Shown here piece by piece: positions 27,804 to 37,994 of a stretch of DNA of 62,451 nucleotides. A model generated the notes under the pieces. That model was given only the letters and a program-made list of their open reading frames with translations. It made no database searches and was not told where the DNA came from. The translations under genes and the position numbers were made by a program. Each line of letters starts with the position of its first letter. Position 1 is the stretch's first letter. The stretch is from Cytobacillus horneckiae (GTDB lineage: Bacteria > Bacillota > Bacilli > Bacillales > Cytobacillaceae): NCBI RefSeq assembly GCF_002835735.1, contig NZ_PISD01000009.1:1-62451 (forward strand), read 5' to 3'.

Positions 27804-29132
27804 TTGAGTAAAATTTATGTGTTAGATACAAATGTCTTGTTACAAGATCCTTATTCCATTTTTTCATTTGAAGATAATGAAGTTGTTATACCAGCTGTTG
27901 TATTGGAGGAAGTTGATTCGAAGAAAAGATATATGGATGAAATTGGGAGGAATGCAAGGCAAGTATCAAGAATTATTGACAACATGAGAGAGACAGGGAA
28001 ATTACATGAAAAAATATCTCTCGAAAATGGCGGAAGTTTGCGTATTGAATTAAATCATCGCTCATTTCACCAGCTTCAAGAAATTTTTGTAGAAAAAACA
28101 AACGATAATCGAATATTAGCGGTTGCCAAAAACCTATCCTTAGAGGAAGAAACGAAGGAAAATGGCAGGCCAGTCATATTAGTAAGCAAAGATGCATTAG
28201 TTCGCGTAAAAGCAGACGCAATAGGTCTGCAATGCCAGGATTTTTTAAGCGATAGAGTAGTGGAAAATGATCATATTTATACAGGCCATTTAGAGGTGTA
28301 TATCAGCCTGGAATTATTAAATAAGTTTTATGAAAAAGGGGAATTGTTGCTAACGGATGTGGCGAATCACCCATTTTACCCGAATCAGTTTCTTGTATTA
28401 AAGGACGCGCTCGGATCTTCATCATCAGCAATAGGCATGGTCGATCAACAGAGTAAAAAGATTAAAAAAATGATTTTCGACTATGATCATATTTGGGGCA
28501 TTAAGCCGCGGAATGTACAACAGACGATGGCCATTGAGCTTTTGCTAAGAAGGGACTTGCCTCTTGTTACACTGATTGGCAAAGCAGGCACTGGAAAAAC
28601 ATTGCTGGCGCTTGCTGCCGGTTTAATGCAGACAGAGGATTATGGCATATATAAAAAACTGCTTGTAGCAAGACCTATCGTTCCAGTCGGGAAAGATTTA
28701 GGATTTTTGCCAGGAGAAAAGGATGAGAAACTAAGGCCGTGGATGCAGCCTATTCATGATAATTTAGAGTATTTATTCAATGTGAAAAAACCAGGGGAAC
28801 TCGATGCTATTTTGGCTGGAATGGGCTCTATTGAAGTTGAGGCATTAACCTATATCCGCGGCAGAAGCATCCCTGATCAGTATATTATTATAGATGAAGC
28901 CCAAAATTTAACGAAGCATGAAGTAAAAACGATTTTAACAAGGGTAGGAGAAGGGAGCAAAATTGTGCTCATGGGAGATCCGGAGCAAATTGACCACCCG
29001 TATTTGGATGCTTATAATAACGGGCTCACCTATGTAGTTGAAAAGTTTAAAGATCAAATGATATCAGGACATACGAAATTAATCAAAGGCGAACGGTCAG
29101 GGCTTGCGCAATTAGCCGCAGATATATTATAA
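27804..29132 (+). CDS. ylaK: PhoH2-type protein: PIN domain fused to PhoH ATPase (YlaK)
   Basis: 442 residues. An N-terminal PIN ribonuclease domain (YVLDTNVLLQDP, conserved acidic residues; about 1-150) is joined to a PhoH P-loop ATPase domain (Walker A GKAGTGKTLLA at about 257, Walker B IIDEAQNLT). PhoH2 proteins in other bacteria unwind and cut RNA using ATP. The start is TTG after GGAGCGGGAGG. Position matches B. subtilis ylaK. Confidence 0.95.
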   Translation: MSKIYVLDTNVLLQDPYSIFSFEDNEVVIPAVVLEEVDSKKRYMDEIGRNARQVSRIIDNMRETGKLHEKISLENGGSLRIELNHRSFHQLQEIFVEKTNDNRILAVAKNLSLEEETKENGRPVILVSKDALVRVKADAIGLQCQDFLSDRVVENDHIYTGHLEVYISLELLNKFYEKGELLLTDVANHPFYPNQFLVLKDALGSSSSAIGMVDQQSKKIKKMIFDYDHIWGIKPRNVQQTMAIELLLRRDLPLVTLIGKAGTGKTLLALAAGLMQTEDYGIYKKLLVARPIVPVGKDLGFLPGEKDEKLRPWMQPIHDNLEYLFNVKKPGELDAILAGMGSIEVEALTYIRGRSIPDQYIIIDEAQNLTKHEVKTILTRVGEGSKIVLMGDPEQIDHPYLDAYNNGLTYVVEKFKDQMISGHTKLIKGERSGLAQLAADIL

Positions 29133-29134
29133 GA

Positions 29135-29167
29135 AAAAGACCGTGCATGTAATTGCACGGTCTTTTC
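29135..29167. terminator. Bidirectional terminator between ylaK and ylaL
   Basis: AAAAGACCGTGCA-TGTAAT-TGCACGGTCTTTT. Confidence 0.92.
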
Positions 29168-29182
29168 GTAACACCTTATTTT

Positions 29183-29680
29183 TTATAAGATCTTAAATTC
29201 TTTAACGTATTTTATGGGATTATCTTTATTGCTTCCGTCTTTATAATAAATATATACAGGTCCATCTTCATTTAGCGGTTTTCCGTTTTTTGAAAAGCCG
29301 AGTATGATATTTTCAGCTTCACATATTGGCAGGACAACCTCCTCATCCTGGCATTGAATGAGAATCTCGGCAGCATCATCTTCGGGCTCAGCATTTTTTA
29401 GAAAAGGAAGAAATGGAACGCCAAATGTTCCGGTCAGCACCTTTACCTTTTCAAATCTTTTTTCAGATTTCAAAGTTGGAGGAAGGGTAGCGCCCTCCAT
29501 TATTTCCCGGTCCCAATGCTTGGAAGCCGCTTTCGTATACTCTTCTAACTCGTCTGTATTTGCTTCTTCATTATCAAAATATGTATTTAAGTCGATTCTT
29601 CGATCATCAAAAATCCAAACACCAGGATCTAAAGTGATTGTGAATTTAACTTTACCGGAAATATGTATAATTTTTTCCAA
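29183..29680 (-). CDS. ylaL: YlaL family protein
   Basis: About 165 residues, soluble. Segments: ISGKVKFTITLDPGVWIFDDRR, GVPFLPFLKNAEP and ILGFSKNGKPL. Matches YlaL by position (between ylaK and glsA) and pattern; homologues are sometimes labelled peptidyl-prolyl isomerase, which I cannot support from motifs. TTG at 29680 is preferred because GGGGGA lies 7 nt upstream; the frame to 29713 lacks a site. Confidence 0.8.
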   Translation of the reverse strand: MEKIIHISGKVKFTITLDPGVWIFDDRRIDLNTYFDNEEANTDELEEYTKAASKHWDREIMEGATLPPTLKSEKRFEKVKVLTGTFGVPFLPFLKNAEPEDDAAEILIQCQDEEVVLPICEAENIILGFSKNGKPLNEDGPVYIYYKDGSNKDNPIKYVKEFKIL

Positions 29681-29820
29681 TGTACATCCCCCTGCTCGTA
29701 AAAAACTTTTCATCCCTAAAATAAAGTATAACGCTTTTCTTGAAAAATGTCATTTAAGTGTTCGCATGGATTGTCTAACTATGAACCAAACTAAGAGCAA
29801 AAGTTTTAAGGGGGCAGCCA

Positions 29821-30759
29821 ATGGGATGTAAGACAAACGCCGAATTAGAGGAAATAATCGAGCAGGCAAAAATACTGACAAAAGACGGAAAGGTGGCTGA
29901 TTATATTCCAGCGCTTTCCAATGTTGATTCTTCGAGTGTTGCTGCGGCTATTTATCATATTGATAAAGTAAGTAACCCTTGTACATATGCTGGAAACTTT
30001 GAACAAAAATTCACATTACAAAGCATTTCGAAAGTACTGATTTTAGCACTTGCCTTGCAGGACCGCGGCTATCAATATGTATTCAATAAAGTAGGGATGG
30101 AGCCTACCGGTGATCCTTATAATTCTATTATTAAACTTGAAACAAGCACGCACTCTAAACCGCTTAATCCAATGATTAACGCCGGAGCCCTTGCAGTAAC
30201 AAGCATGGTGAAAGGGAACAATGCAGAAGAAAGATGGCATCGGATAAAAGCGTTTGTTGAATGTCTATTAGACGGAAAAACAATTACTTATGATAAAGAA
30301 GTCGCACAGTCTGAGTATGAAACAACAAATTTAAACCGAGCACTTTGCTATTTTATGAAGCAGCATGGAGTCATTGAATCTGACGTGAATGAATTAATAG
30401 ATGTTTATACGAAACAATGTGCAATCGAGATGAATTGTCTGGATTTGGCTAGGATCGGTGCAGTATTCGCCCTTAACGGCAAGGATCCTGTTACAGGAGA
30501 ACAAATGATAGATAATGAGATAGCACGCGTATGTAAAACCTTCATGGTAACTTGTGGAATGTATAATGCTTCAGGTGAGTTTGCGATTAAAGTGGGCATC
30601 CCTGCTAAAAGCGGGGTATCTGGCGGTATACTTGGTGTCGTTCCTGGGAAATATGGAATAGGCATCTTTTCACCGGCATTGGATGAGAAGGGAAATAGTA
30701 TAGCTGGTTTAGAAATCTTGAAAATAATGGCTAATAGACATCATTTCAGTATTTTTTAA
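29821..30759 (+). CDS. glsA: Glutaminase (YlaM/GlsA2 type)
   Basis: Serine-dependent glutaminase (312 residues) that hydrolyses glutamine to glutamate and ammonia. The beta-lactamase-like catalytic pair is in FTLQSISKV (Ser-x-x-Lys). NPMINAGALA, the YETTNLNRAL Tyr region and the late KSGVSGGILGVVPGKYGIG are the standard motifs. AAGGGGGCAGCC precedes the ATG. Single gene, in the same position as B. subtilis ylaM. Confidence 0.95.
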   Translation: MGCKTNAELEEIIEQAKILTKDGKVADYIPALSNVDSSSVAAAIYHIDKVSNPCTYAGNFEQKFTLQSISKVLILALALQDRGYQYVFNKVGMEPTGDPYNSIIKLETSTHSKPLNPMINAGALAVTSMVKGNNAEERWHRIKAFVECLLDGKTITYDKEVAQSEYETTNLNRALCYFMKQHGVIESDVNELIDVYTKQCAIEMNCLDLARIGAVFALNGKDPVTGEQMIDNEIARVCKTFMVTCGMYNASGEFAIKVGIPAKSGVSGGILGVVPGKYGIGIFSPALDEKGNSIAGLEILKIMANRHHFSIF

Positions 30760-30852
30760 TTTGTACTTATCCCTTATTATCCTTGCAATTTTTCCATTCT
30801 AAGTTTAAAATTTATAGATAGGATAATCGCTCGGAAACGGGGGGATTGAAGA

Positions 30853-31134
30853 TTGGCTTCTGAAATCATTGTTGACCATAAAGAGAAAGCAAATGCTCTA
30901 TTAAAAGCTGATGCTGATAAAATATTAAAGTTAATTAAAGTGCAAATGGATAATCTTACAATGCCGCAATGTCCATTATACGAAGAAGTGCTGGATACGC
31001 AAATGTTTGGACTATCTCGAGAGATAGACTTTGCTGTCCGCCTTGGATTAATTGAAGATAAGGATGGCAAAGCAATACTCGACAAGCTGGAAAGAGAATT
31101 ATCCATCCTGCATGAAGCATCTGTCAAAAAATAA
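30853..31134 (+). CDS. ylaN: UPF0358 family protein YlaN
   Basis: 93 residues, all-helical and acidic, with [20 protein letters not shown], the hallmark of YlaN/UPF0358. YlaN homologues have been reported to bind iron and to act on Fur in Staphylococcus and Bacillus. The start is TTG after CGGGGGGATTGAAG. Own terminator downstream. Confidence 0.93.
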   Translation: MASEIIVDHKEKANALLKADADKILKLIKVQMDNLTMPQCPLYEEVLDTQMFGLSREIDFAVRLGLIEDKDGKAILDKLERELSILHEASVKK

Positions 31135-31140
31135 AGATTT

Positions 31141-31176
31141 AAAGCTCAAGCGTTCAAAAAAACGTTTGAGCTTTTT
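31141..31176 (+). terminator. Terminator of ylaN
   Basis: AAAGCTCAAGCGTT-CAAAAA-AACGTTTGAGCTTTTT. Confidence 0.92.
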
Positions 31177-31399
31177 ATTTTGAAGAAATTGAATGAAATA
31201 TGAATTCATAATTTTTTGAGTGTAGCTTAATAGATAGACAAATTGATAATTATGAGGTATAAATAATTAATAGTATGTCACATTATAGCTTTTCATCATG
31301 TAATAGGTTACTATAAATAATAGGGCAGCAGACACATAAACTTCAAAGTTTACTTTCCGATTACATATCCTTTTCTCTTATTTTTGGCAGGAAATTTAA

Positions 31400-31408
31400 T
31401 GCTATAGT
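31400..31408 (+). promoter_or_regulatory. Candidate extended -10 of ftsW
   Basis: TGC-TATAGT about 40 bp before the ftsW start. No good -35 is seen. Confidence 0.4.
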
Positions 31409-31449
31409 AGAATAAATAATACTACGCAATAAGATAAAGGAAGAGGCAT

Positions 31450-32655
31450 ATGTTCAAAAAAATACTTAAATCGTATGATTATTCGCTAATAATAGTTATT
31501 GCCCTATTATGTATCTTTGGCTTGGTCATGGTATACAGTTCAAGCATGGTGATGGCAGTTCAGTATTATGGCCTGGAAAGTGACTATTTTTATGACAAGC
31601 AAAAAGGAAGTTTATTGATTGGAACGGTGGCCTTTATTATAGCGGCGCTTTTTCCCTATAAGGCTTACCAAAGCAATAAGGTGCTTGTTCCAATGGTTGT
31701 TTTATCAATTGGCGGTCTACTCCTCGTTTCCATCATTGGAAACGCCGTAAATAATGCGCAAAGCTGGATTAGTATTGGATTCAGGACATTCCAGCCATCA
31801 GAATTTGTTAAGCTGAGCGTCATTATTTATTTATCGGCAGTTTACGCGAAAAAGCAGTCTTATATTAATGAATTTAATAGAGGGGTTGTGCCTCCGTTAG
31901 TTTATTTAATATTTGCCTGTGGTCTGATTGCTGCAGAGCCGGATTACGGAACTGCCGGAATCATATTTGCAATAGGAGGAACGATCATCCTTTCATCAGG
32001 CATGAATCTAAAAAATATTATGAAGCTTGCCGGCATTGCTGCAGCCTTCATCGTTCCGATTGCATTGATTTTTCGGGAGAAGATATTCTCTGACGTTAGG
32101 TTGGGAAGGATAGATTCCTTCTTAGATCCATTTAATTCAGAACATGGATATCAATTATCCAATGCATTTATTGCCCTTGGCAATGGCGGTTTACAAGGTC
32201 TAGGTCTAGGGCAGAGTATTCAAAAAATGGGGTATTTGCCAGAAGCGCATACAGATTTTATTATGGCGGTTATTGCCGAGGAATTGGGCTTTATCGGTGT
32301 TGGTTTTGTCATTCTTGCACTAGGCTTTATCGTCCTAAAAGGCATATTCGTCGCCTTAAAATGCAAGAATGCATTTGGAAGTTTACTAGCGATTGGCGTA
32401 TCCAGCATGATTGGCATACAGGCATTTGTCAATCTTGGCGGAATTTCCGGCGTCATTCCTCTTACAGGAGTGCCTCTGCCGTTTGTCAGCTTTGGGGGCT
32501 CATCACTATTAATGTTGCTAATTTCAACAGGCATACTAGTGAATGTTTCAATGTTTGTTAACTATGAAAAAAAATACAAACATAAAGAGGAAGTGCCCGC
32601 AGTCGATCCTGTTACGCAAAGTTATACGGATCGATTTACTTACAATCGCAAATAA
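31450..32655 (+). CDS. ftsW: FtsW, division-specific peptidoglycan glycosyltransferase
   Basis: SEDS-family polytopic membrane enzyme, 401 residues (B. subtilis FtsW about 403), with about ten membrane helices. SEDS signatures: YSSSMVMA in helix 1, QPSEFVKLSVIIYLS, and the C-terminal PLTGVPLPFVSFGGSSLL. It polymerises glycan strands at the septum with a class B PBP. Gene position between ylaN and pycA equals B. subtilis ylaO/ftsW. AAGGAAGAGG precedes the ATG. Confidence 0.95.
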   Translation: MFKKILKSYDYSLIIVIALLCIFGLVMVYSSSMVMAVQYYGLESDYFYDKQKGSLLIGTVAFIIAALFPYKAYQSNKVLVPMVVLSIGGLLLVSIIGNAVNNAQSWISIGFRTFQPSEFVKLSVIIYLSAVYAKKQSYINEFNRGVVPPLVYLIFACGLIAAEPDYGTAGIIFAIGGTIILSSGMNLKNIMKLAGIAAAFIVPIALIFREKIFSDVRLGRIDSFLDPFNSEHGYQLSNAFIALGNGGLQGLGLGQSIQKMGYLPEAHTDFIMAVIAEELGFIGVGFVILALGFIVLKGIFVALKCKNAFGSLLAIGVSSMIGIQAFVNLGGISGVIPLTGVPLPFVSFGGSSLLMLLISTGILVNVSMFVNYEKKYKHKEEVPAVDPVTQSYTDRFTYNRK

Positions 32656-32707
32656 CATTGAACAAAATTAATCATTACAATAATCATTCAAAGTCGGGGT
32701 GTAAATC

Positions 32708-35700
32708 ATGGATCAAAAAATAAGCAAGGTTTTAGTTGCAAACAGAGGAGAAATAGCTATTCGTGTTTTCCGTGCATGCACAGAGTTGAACATTCGTACA
32801 GTAGCTATTTATTCCAAAGAGGATTCAGGCTCCTATCATCGTTATAAAGCAGATGAAGCCTATCTTGTAGGCGAAGGTAAAAAACCGATTGATGCTTATT
32901 TAGATATCGAGGGTATTATCGCAATTGCCAAAAACAGCGGGGTTGATGCCATCCATCCTGGCTATGGATTTTTGTCAGAAAATATTCACTTTGCTAAGCG
33001 CTGTGAAGAAGAAGGAATCACCTTTGTTGGTCCTGAATCAAAACATTTAAATATGTTTGGCGATAAAGTAAAAGCAAGGACACAGGCACAAATTGCAAAA
33101 ATCCCCGTCATACCTGGAACTGACGGTCCTGTATCAAGTGTTGAAGAAGTGGAACAGTTCGGCGAGGATCATGGGTTTCCGATTATTATTAAAGCCTCTC
33201 TTGGCGGAGGCGGACGCGGCATGCGTATTGTTAGAGCGCTAGAAGAGGTAAAGGAATCATATGACCGTGCCAAATCTGAAGCAAAAGCGGCATTTGGTAA
33301 TGATGAAGTATATGTTGAAAAGTTTGTAGAAAATCCGAAGCATATTGAAGTACAAATCATTGGAGACAAGCATGGCAACATTGTTCACCTATATGAGCGC
33401 GACTGCTCAGTGCAGCGCCGCCACCAAAAGGTTGTCGAGGTTGCACCATGCGTCTCACTTGATAGCCAGTTAAGAAGCGATATTTGTGAAGCTGCTGTGA
33501 AGCTGATGAAAAACGTTGATTATATTAATGCAGGTACAGTTGAATTCTTAGTATCCGGGGATAAATTCTACTTTATTGAAGTAAATCCGCGCGTGCAAGT
33601 AGAACACACAATTACAGAAATGATAACAGGCATTGATATTGTTCAAACACAGCTTCTTGTTGCTGAAGGGCATGATTTACACAGCCATAAGGTAGGTATT
33701 CCTCAGCAGGAAGATATTCATGTGGTGGGTTACGCGATTCAGTCTCGCGTCACAACTGAAGATCCATTAAATAATTTTATGCCTGATACAGGTCGTTTAA
33801 TGGCCTATCGCTCAGGCGGCGGATTTGGTGTACGGCAAGATGCCGGCAATGCTTATCAAGGTGCCGTAATTACTCCTCATTATGATTCATTATTAGTAAA
33901 ATTATCGACACATGCGATGACATTTGAGCAGGCTGCATCAAAAATGATCCGCAATTTGCAAGAATTCCGTATTCGCGGAATTAAAACCAATATTCCGTTC
34001 CTAGAGAATGTAGTAAAGCATGATAATTTTATTAAAGGGGAATATGATACATCATTTATTGATCAAACACCTGAATTATTTATTTTCCCAAAAAGGAAAG
34101 ACCGTGGAACAAAAATGCTGTCTTATATCGGGAATGTTACAGTCAATGGCTTTCCTGGAATTGAAAAGCAGAGCAAGCCAGCATTTGATAAGCCGAGAAT
34201 GCCGAAGCTGCATTTGCCATCAGAGTATCAGCCGGGCACGAAACAAATTCTTGATAGCCAAGGCGCAGATGGTTTAGTTCAATGGGTAAAGGATCAACAA
34301 GAAGTATTATTAACCGATACGACTTTCCGTGACGCTCATCAATCACTTTTAGCAACAAGAGTGAGAACGAAGGATCTGCAAAACATTGCTGAGCCGACTG
34401 CTAAGTTGGTGCCAAATATGTTCTCATCTGAAATGTGGGGCGGTGCAACATTTGATGTCGCTTACCGATTCCTGAAAGAGGATCCTTGGGAAAGACTGCT
34501 TACATTAAGAAAGCAAATGCCGAATGTTTTATTGCAAATGCTGTTAAGAGCTTCCAATGCAGTTGGCTACAAAAACTATTCTGATAATGTCATTCGTGAA
34601 TTTGTGGAGAAATCTGCACATGCAGGTATTGATGTATTTAGAATCTTTGACAGTCTTAACTGGGTTAAAGGCATGGAAGTAGCAATTGATGCGGTACGTC
34701 AAACTGGAAAAATTGCCGAAGCAGCTATATGTTATACCGGAGATATATCAGATCCGCTCAAATCGAAATATGATTTAAATTACTATAAATCAATGGCAAA
34801 AGAATTGGAGAGCCAAGGTGCACATATTTTAGGAATAAAAGATATGGCGGGTCTCCTTAAACCACAGTCAGCTTATGAATTAATCTCTGAATTAAAAGAA
34901 ACGATTAATATTCCAATCCATCTTCACACACATGATACGAGCGGCAACGGAATTTTCACATATGCTAAAGCAATTGAAGCAGGAGTGGACATTGTGGATG
35001 TAGCATTAAGCACGATGGCTGGATTAACATCTCAGCCAAGTGCAAATACGTTGTATTATGCATTGGAAGGAACAGATCGTAAGCCGAACGTAAATATTGA
35101 TGCATTAGAACAACTTTCGTATTATTGGGAAGACGTAAGAAAATATTATCAAGACTTTGAAAGCGGCATGAAAGCTCCTCATACAGAAATCTATCAGCAT
35201 GAAATGCCTGGCGGGCAGTACAGCAACCTTCAGCAGCAGGCGAAAGCGGTAGGTCTCGGCGAAAAATGGGATGATGTGAAAGACATGTATTCACGTGTGA
35301 ATCAAATGTTCGGAGACATTGTGAAGGTAACGCCATCTTCTAAAGTCGTCGGTGATATGGCATTATATATGGTGCAAAATCAACTAAATGAAGAAAGTGT
35401 ATTGGCAAAAGGCGATACACTGGATTTCCCTGATTCAGTTGTAGAACTATTTGAAGGATATTTAGGGCAGCCATATGGCGGATTTCCGAAAGAATTACAG
35501 AAAGTGATTTTGAAAAACCGTCAGCCAATTACAGTTAGACCTGGAGAATTGCTAGAAGAGGTAGATTTTGAAGAAATTAAAGAGAAGCTCTTCAAAGAAC
35601 TAGGCCGACAAGTAACAAGCTTTGATGTGATTGCATACGCTCTATATCCGAAAGTGTTCATGGATTATACAAAAACATATGCACAATTCGGCGATATTTC

Positions 35701-36151
35701 AGTACTTGATACACCAACATTCCTATATGGCATGACGTTAGGAGAAGAGATTGAGGTTGAGATTGAAAGAGGAAAAACATTAATTGTTAAGCTTGTTTCT
35801 ATCGGTGAGGCAAGAGCAGACGGTACAAGAGTTATTTATTTTGAATTAAATGGACAGCCTCGTGAAGTAGTGATTAAAGATGAAAGCATTAAATCTTCTG
35901 TGGCTGCAAAAGTAAAAGCTGATGCCCATAACGAATCACATATTGGTGCAACCATGCCTGGCACAGTCATTAAATCGGTAGTCAACAAAGGTGACAAGGT
36001 AACCAGAGGAGATCACTTAATGATTACGGAAGCAATGAAGATGGAAACAACGGTGCAAGCGCCGTTCTCAGGCACTGTAAAAGAAATTTATGTAAGTGAT
36101 GGAGAATCCATTCAGACAGGCGACTTACTAATAGAACTGACTAAATCATAA
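32708..36151 (+). CDS. pycA: Pyruvate carboxylase
   Basis: A 1147-residue single-chain biotin enzyme that makes oxaloacetate from pyruvate, bicarbonate and ATP (anaplerosis). Biotin carboxylase domain (about 1-455): VANRGEIAIRVFRA, GGGGRGMR, EVNPRVQVEH. Carboxyltransferase domain (about 530-800): DTTFRDAHQSLLATRVR, then GGATFDVAYRF and the metal site LHTHDTSGN. The C-terminal BCCP domain has EAMKMET with biotinyl Lys1111. GTCGGGGTGT precedes the ATG. Acts with the PDH complex encoded earlier in the window. Confidence 0.98.
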   Translation: MDQKISKVLVANRGEIAIRVFRACTELNIRTVAIYSKEDSGSYHRYKADEAYLVGEGKKPIDAYLDIEGIIAIAKNSGVDAIHPGYGFLSENIHFAKRCEEEGITFVGPESKHLNMFGDKVKARTQAQIAKIPVIPGTDGPVSSVEEVEQFGEDHGFPIIIKASLGGGGRGMRIVRALEEVKESYDRAKSEAKAAFGNDEVYVEKFVENPKHIEVQIIGDKHGNIVHLYERDCSVQRRHQKVVEVAPCVSLDSQLRSDICEAAVKLMKNVDYINAGTVEFLVSGDKFYFIEVNPRVQVEHTITEMITGIDIVQTQLLVAEGHDLHSHKVGIPQQEDIHVVGYAIQSRVTTEDPLNNFMPDTGRLMAYRSGGGFGVRQDAGNAYQGAVITPHYDSLLVKLSTHAMTFEQAASKMIRNLQEFRIRGIKTNIPFLENVVKHDNFIKGEYDTSFIDQTPELFIFPKRKDRGTKMLSYIGNVTVNGFPGIEKQSKPAFDKPRMPKLHLPSEYQPGTKQILDSQGADGLVQWVKDQQEVLLTDTTFRDAHQSLLATRVRTKDLQNIAEPTAKLVPNMFSSEMWGGATFDVAYRFLKEDPWERLLTLRKQMPNVLLQMLLRASNAVGYKNYSDNVIREFVEKSAHAGIDVFRIFDSLNWVKGMEVAIDAVRQTGKIAEAAICYTGDISDPLKSKYDLNYYKSMAKELESQGAHILGIKDMAGLLKPQSAYELISELKETINIPIHLHTHDTSGNGIFTYAKAIEAGVDIVDVALSTMAGLTSQPSANTLYYALEGTDRKPNVNIDALEQLSYYWEDVRKYYQDFESGMKAPHTEIYQHEMPGGQYSNLQQQAKAVGLGEKWDDVKDMYSRVNQMFGDIVKVTPSSKVVGDMALYMVQNQLNEESVLAKGDTLDFPDSVVELFEGYLGQPYGGFPKELQKVILKNRQPITVRPGELLEEVDFEEIKEKLFKELGRQVTSFDVIAYALYPKVFMDYTKTYAQFGDISVLDTPTFLYGMTLGEEIEVEIERGKTLIVKLVSIGEARADGTRVIYFELNGQPREVVIKDESIKSSVAAKVKADAHNESHIGATMPGTVIKSVVNKGDKVTRGDHLMITEAMKMETTVQAPFSGTVKEIYVSDGESIQTGDLLIELTKS

Positions 36152-36159
36152 TAATAATC

Positions 36160-36186
36160 CAGAGCTGCTTCATGCAGCTCTGTTTT
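36160..36186 (+). terminator. Terminator of pycA
   Basis: CAGAGCTGC-TTCAT-GCAGCTCTG followed by TTTTTG. Confidence 0.9.
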
Positions 36187-36211
36187 TGTGTAGCTGGCAT
36201 ATTTAGTACCA

Positions 36212-36310
36212 GATCAGTGTTCACGGATTTGAGCGGAAAAAGACTAAAAACAGCACTGATGAAAAATTTAAAACATGGAAAGAAATGAAGCCAAAAGTGG
36301 TAAACAATAG
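36212..36310. repeat. Degenerate copies of the 52-bp repeat
   Basis: GGATTTGAGCGGAAAAAGAC and then GAAATGAAGCCAAAAGTGG recall the GAGCGGG and GAAGCCAAAAGTGG blocks of the array at the window start, in the same order and roughly one to two units long. Decayed, non-coding. Confidence 0.5.
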
Positions 36311-36366
36311 ACAAAAAAATCATGGGCTACGGTAAAGCAAATTCTCGTAAAGCAACTTTATTAATG

Positions 36367-36398
36367 AAAAAAGCAGCTGGTTAACCAGCTGCTTTTTT
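36367..36398 (-). terminator. Terminator of ctaA
   Basis: AAAAAAGCAGCTGGTTAACC pairs with itself as a 26-32 bp palindrome (GCAGCTGG-TTAA-CCAGCTGC) with flanking A and T runs, adjoining the ctaA stop. Confidence 0.85.
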
Positions 36399-37358
36399 CT
36401 ATTGCATCGGAAGATTTTTATCATTCTTTTGATTTTTTTTCTGACTAAGCGCGATTTCATTTGCTTTGCTTCTAGTTGTAAGCAGAATAAAATAGCTCAG
36501 AACACCGAACAGGCAGGAGATAAAGAATGCATGGGCTAATGCGATATAGAGATTTAATCTAGTAATGACAACAAGTGCACCTGCTGCTACTTGTAAGCTA
36601 ACAAGGATGAAGGAGATAATCCAACCCCAATAAACTACTTTTTGATGCTTATAATTTTTAATGGCGAGGTAGGTGATATAGCCAATCCAGATAAATATAA
36701 GCCCTGCTGCTGCACGGTGGCCCATTTGCACCCACTCGTACATGGTAGCTGGCAGTGCAAAGCCATCATTGCGGCATAACGGCCAGTCTATACATGCAAG
36801 GCTGGCATTTACATGCCTAACGAGCGCGCCTGTATAGACGACTATATAACTATACAAAGTAACACCGATAATATGTTTTTTCATTCTTTGATCAAGAACG
36901 AGCTTTTCTGCTTCAAATTTCTTGTCAACCTCAAATATTAATAATGTTAAGAGCAGGACAGCTGCAAACGAAATAAGCGAGATACCAAAATGGAGCGCCA
37001 TCACAAAGTCTGATTGGCCCCACATGACCGCAGCTGCTCCGATTAACGCTTGTAATAAAAGAAAAATGAAGGAGGAGGCTGCCAGAAACTTAGTCTCTCG
37101 AATATGTCCAATTGTTTTCCATGTCCAAACGGATAGTATGAGTACCATAATTCCGACTGAACCTGATACAAGCCTGTGGGCAAGCTCGATAATAAGCTCA
37201 GGGGTAATATTGCTAGGAATCAGTTCACCGTGGCATAGTGGCCAGGATGCACCACAGCCTTCGCCTGATTCGGTTTTTGTAACCAATGCTCCACCGAGAA
37301 GAATGAGTAGCATCCCGATAGTAGTAAGCACAGCAAACCATTTTAATGATCGTTGCAA
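36399..37358 (-). CDS. ctaA: Heme A synthase
   Basis: Polytopic membrane enzyme (319 residues, eight predicted helices) that oxidises heme O to heme A for the caa3 and aa3 oxidases. The Cys pair [11 protein letters not shown] in the first loop and the His residues on helices ([21 protein letters not shown]) are the family's redox and heme-ligand sites; a second Cys pair is CIDWPLCRN. The start is TTG with GAAGGTGA upstream. Divergent from ctaB, as in B. subtilis. Confidence 0.95.
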   Translation of the reverse strand: MQRSLKWFAVLTTIGMLLILLGGALVTKTESGEGCGASWPLCHGELIPSNITPELIIELAHRLVSGSVGIMVLILSVWTWKTIGHIRETKFLAASSFIFLLLQALIGAAAVMWGQSDFVMALHFGISLISFAAVLLLTLLIFEVDKKFEAEKLVLDQRMKKHIIGVTLYSYIVVYTGALVRHVNASLACIDWPLCRNDGFALPATMYEWVQMGHRAAAGLIFIWIGYITYLAIKNYKHQKVVYWGWIISFILVSLQVAAGALVVITRLNLYIALAHAFFISCLFGVLSYFILLTTRSKANEIALSQKKNQKNDKNLPMQ

Positions 37359-37994
37359 CGTATTTCACCTTCTTTAATTTGTCAAAGCACTAACTATGTA
37401 ATTATTCACTATTTACTACTATGATTGCATAATGCTAACAGATAATCTAAAGTGGCAATTTTACATTTAAAAAGCTTTCACTTTTTTTACTCACTTTTTT
37501 GATAGTACAGGATTCGTTGAAATATTACAATACTTATAAAATTTCTTCTGTAAGAACTTGAAAAAGGGTTGAAACTTTTAAAGTTGTTTGCTAGAAATAT
37601 TAATGGGGTAATTGATTGCTAAGTCCTCCTTATTAAAGAAATCAATTCATGATTTTTCCGAATAATATAATAACATGAAAATCTTTCCGTTTTATTATCT
37701 CAGAAAAACAACCATATCTTAATGAAAAAGAGGTTTTTGACACAAATTAGTCATAATTAATTCTAGAAAATTTCACAAAATAACTAAAAAATGTGATTTA
37801 ATATACAGAGAATGCCCGCATTGTCAGAAGGATGTTTTTGTTTTATTAGGGAAACATATGTGAAGTTGCTAGAATTTGCAGCTTTTTATAGGGATGTTTT
37901 CGCGTTTTTTATTACAAATATGGTAATGTAAGCAAATTTACTATATAGTAGGTGTAGTGTTTGCCAACTATATGTAGGTAAAGGGGGCAAAGAT
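37359..37994. promoter_or_regulatory. 636-bp ctaA-ctaB divergent regulatory region
   Basis: I see no gene in this AT-rich region. TTTCACAAA (37771-37779) is one base off the reverse of the ResD-type site TTTGTGAAT as I recall it, and TTGACA is at 37737-37742 without a good -10. A 12-bp palindrome, TACTATATAGTA, lies at 37939-37950. In B. subtilis this region carries ResD control of both genes. These sites are candidates only. Confidence 0.45.

Noticed and set aside
36322..36384. 20-residue frame starting MGYGKANSRK upstream of the ctaA terminator
   Set aside because: No ribosome site, and it runs into the terminator palindrome. Probably chance.
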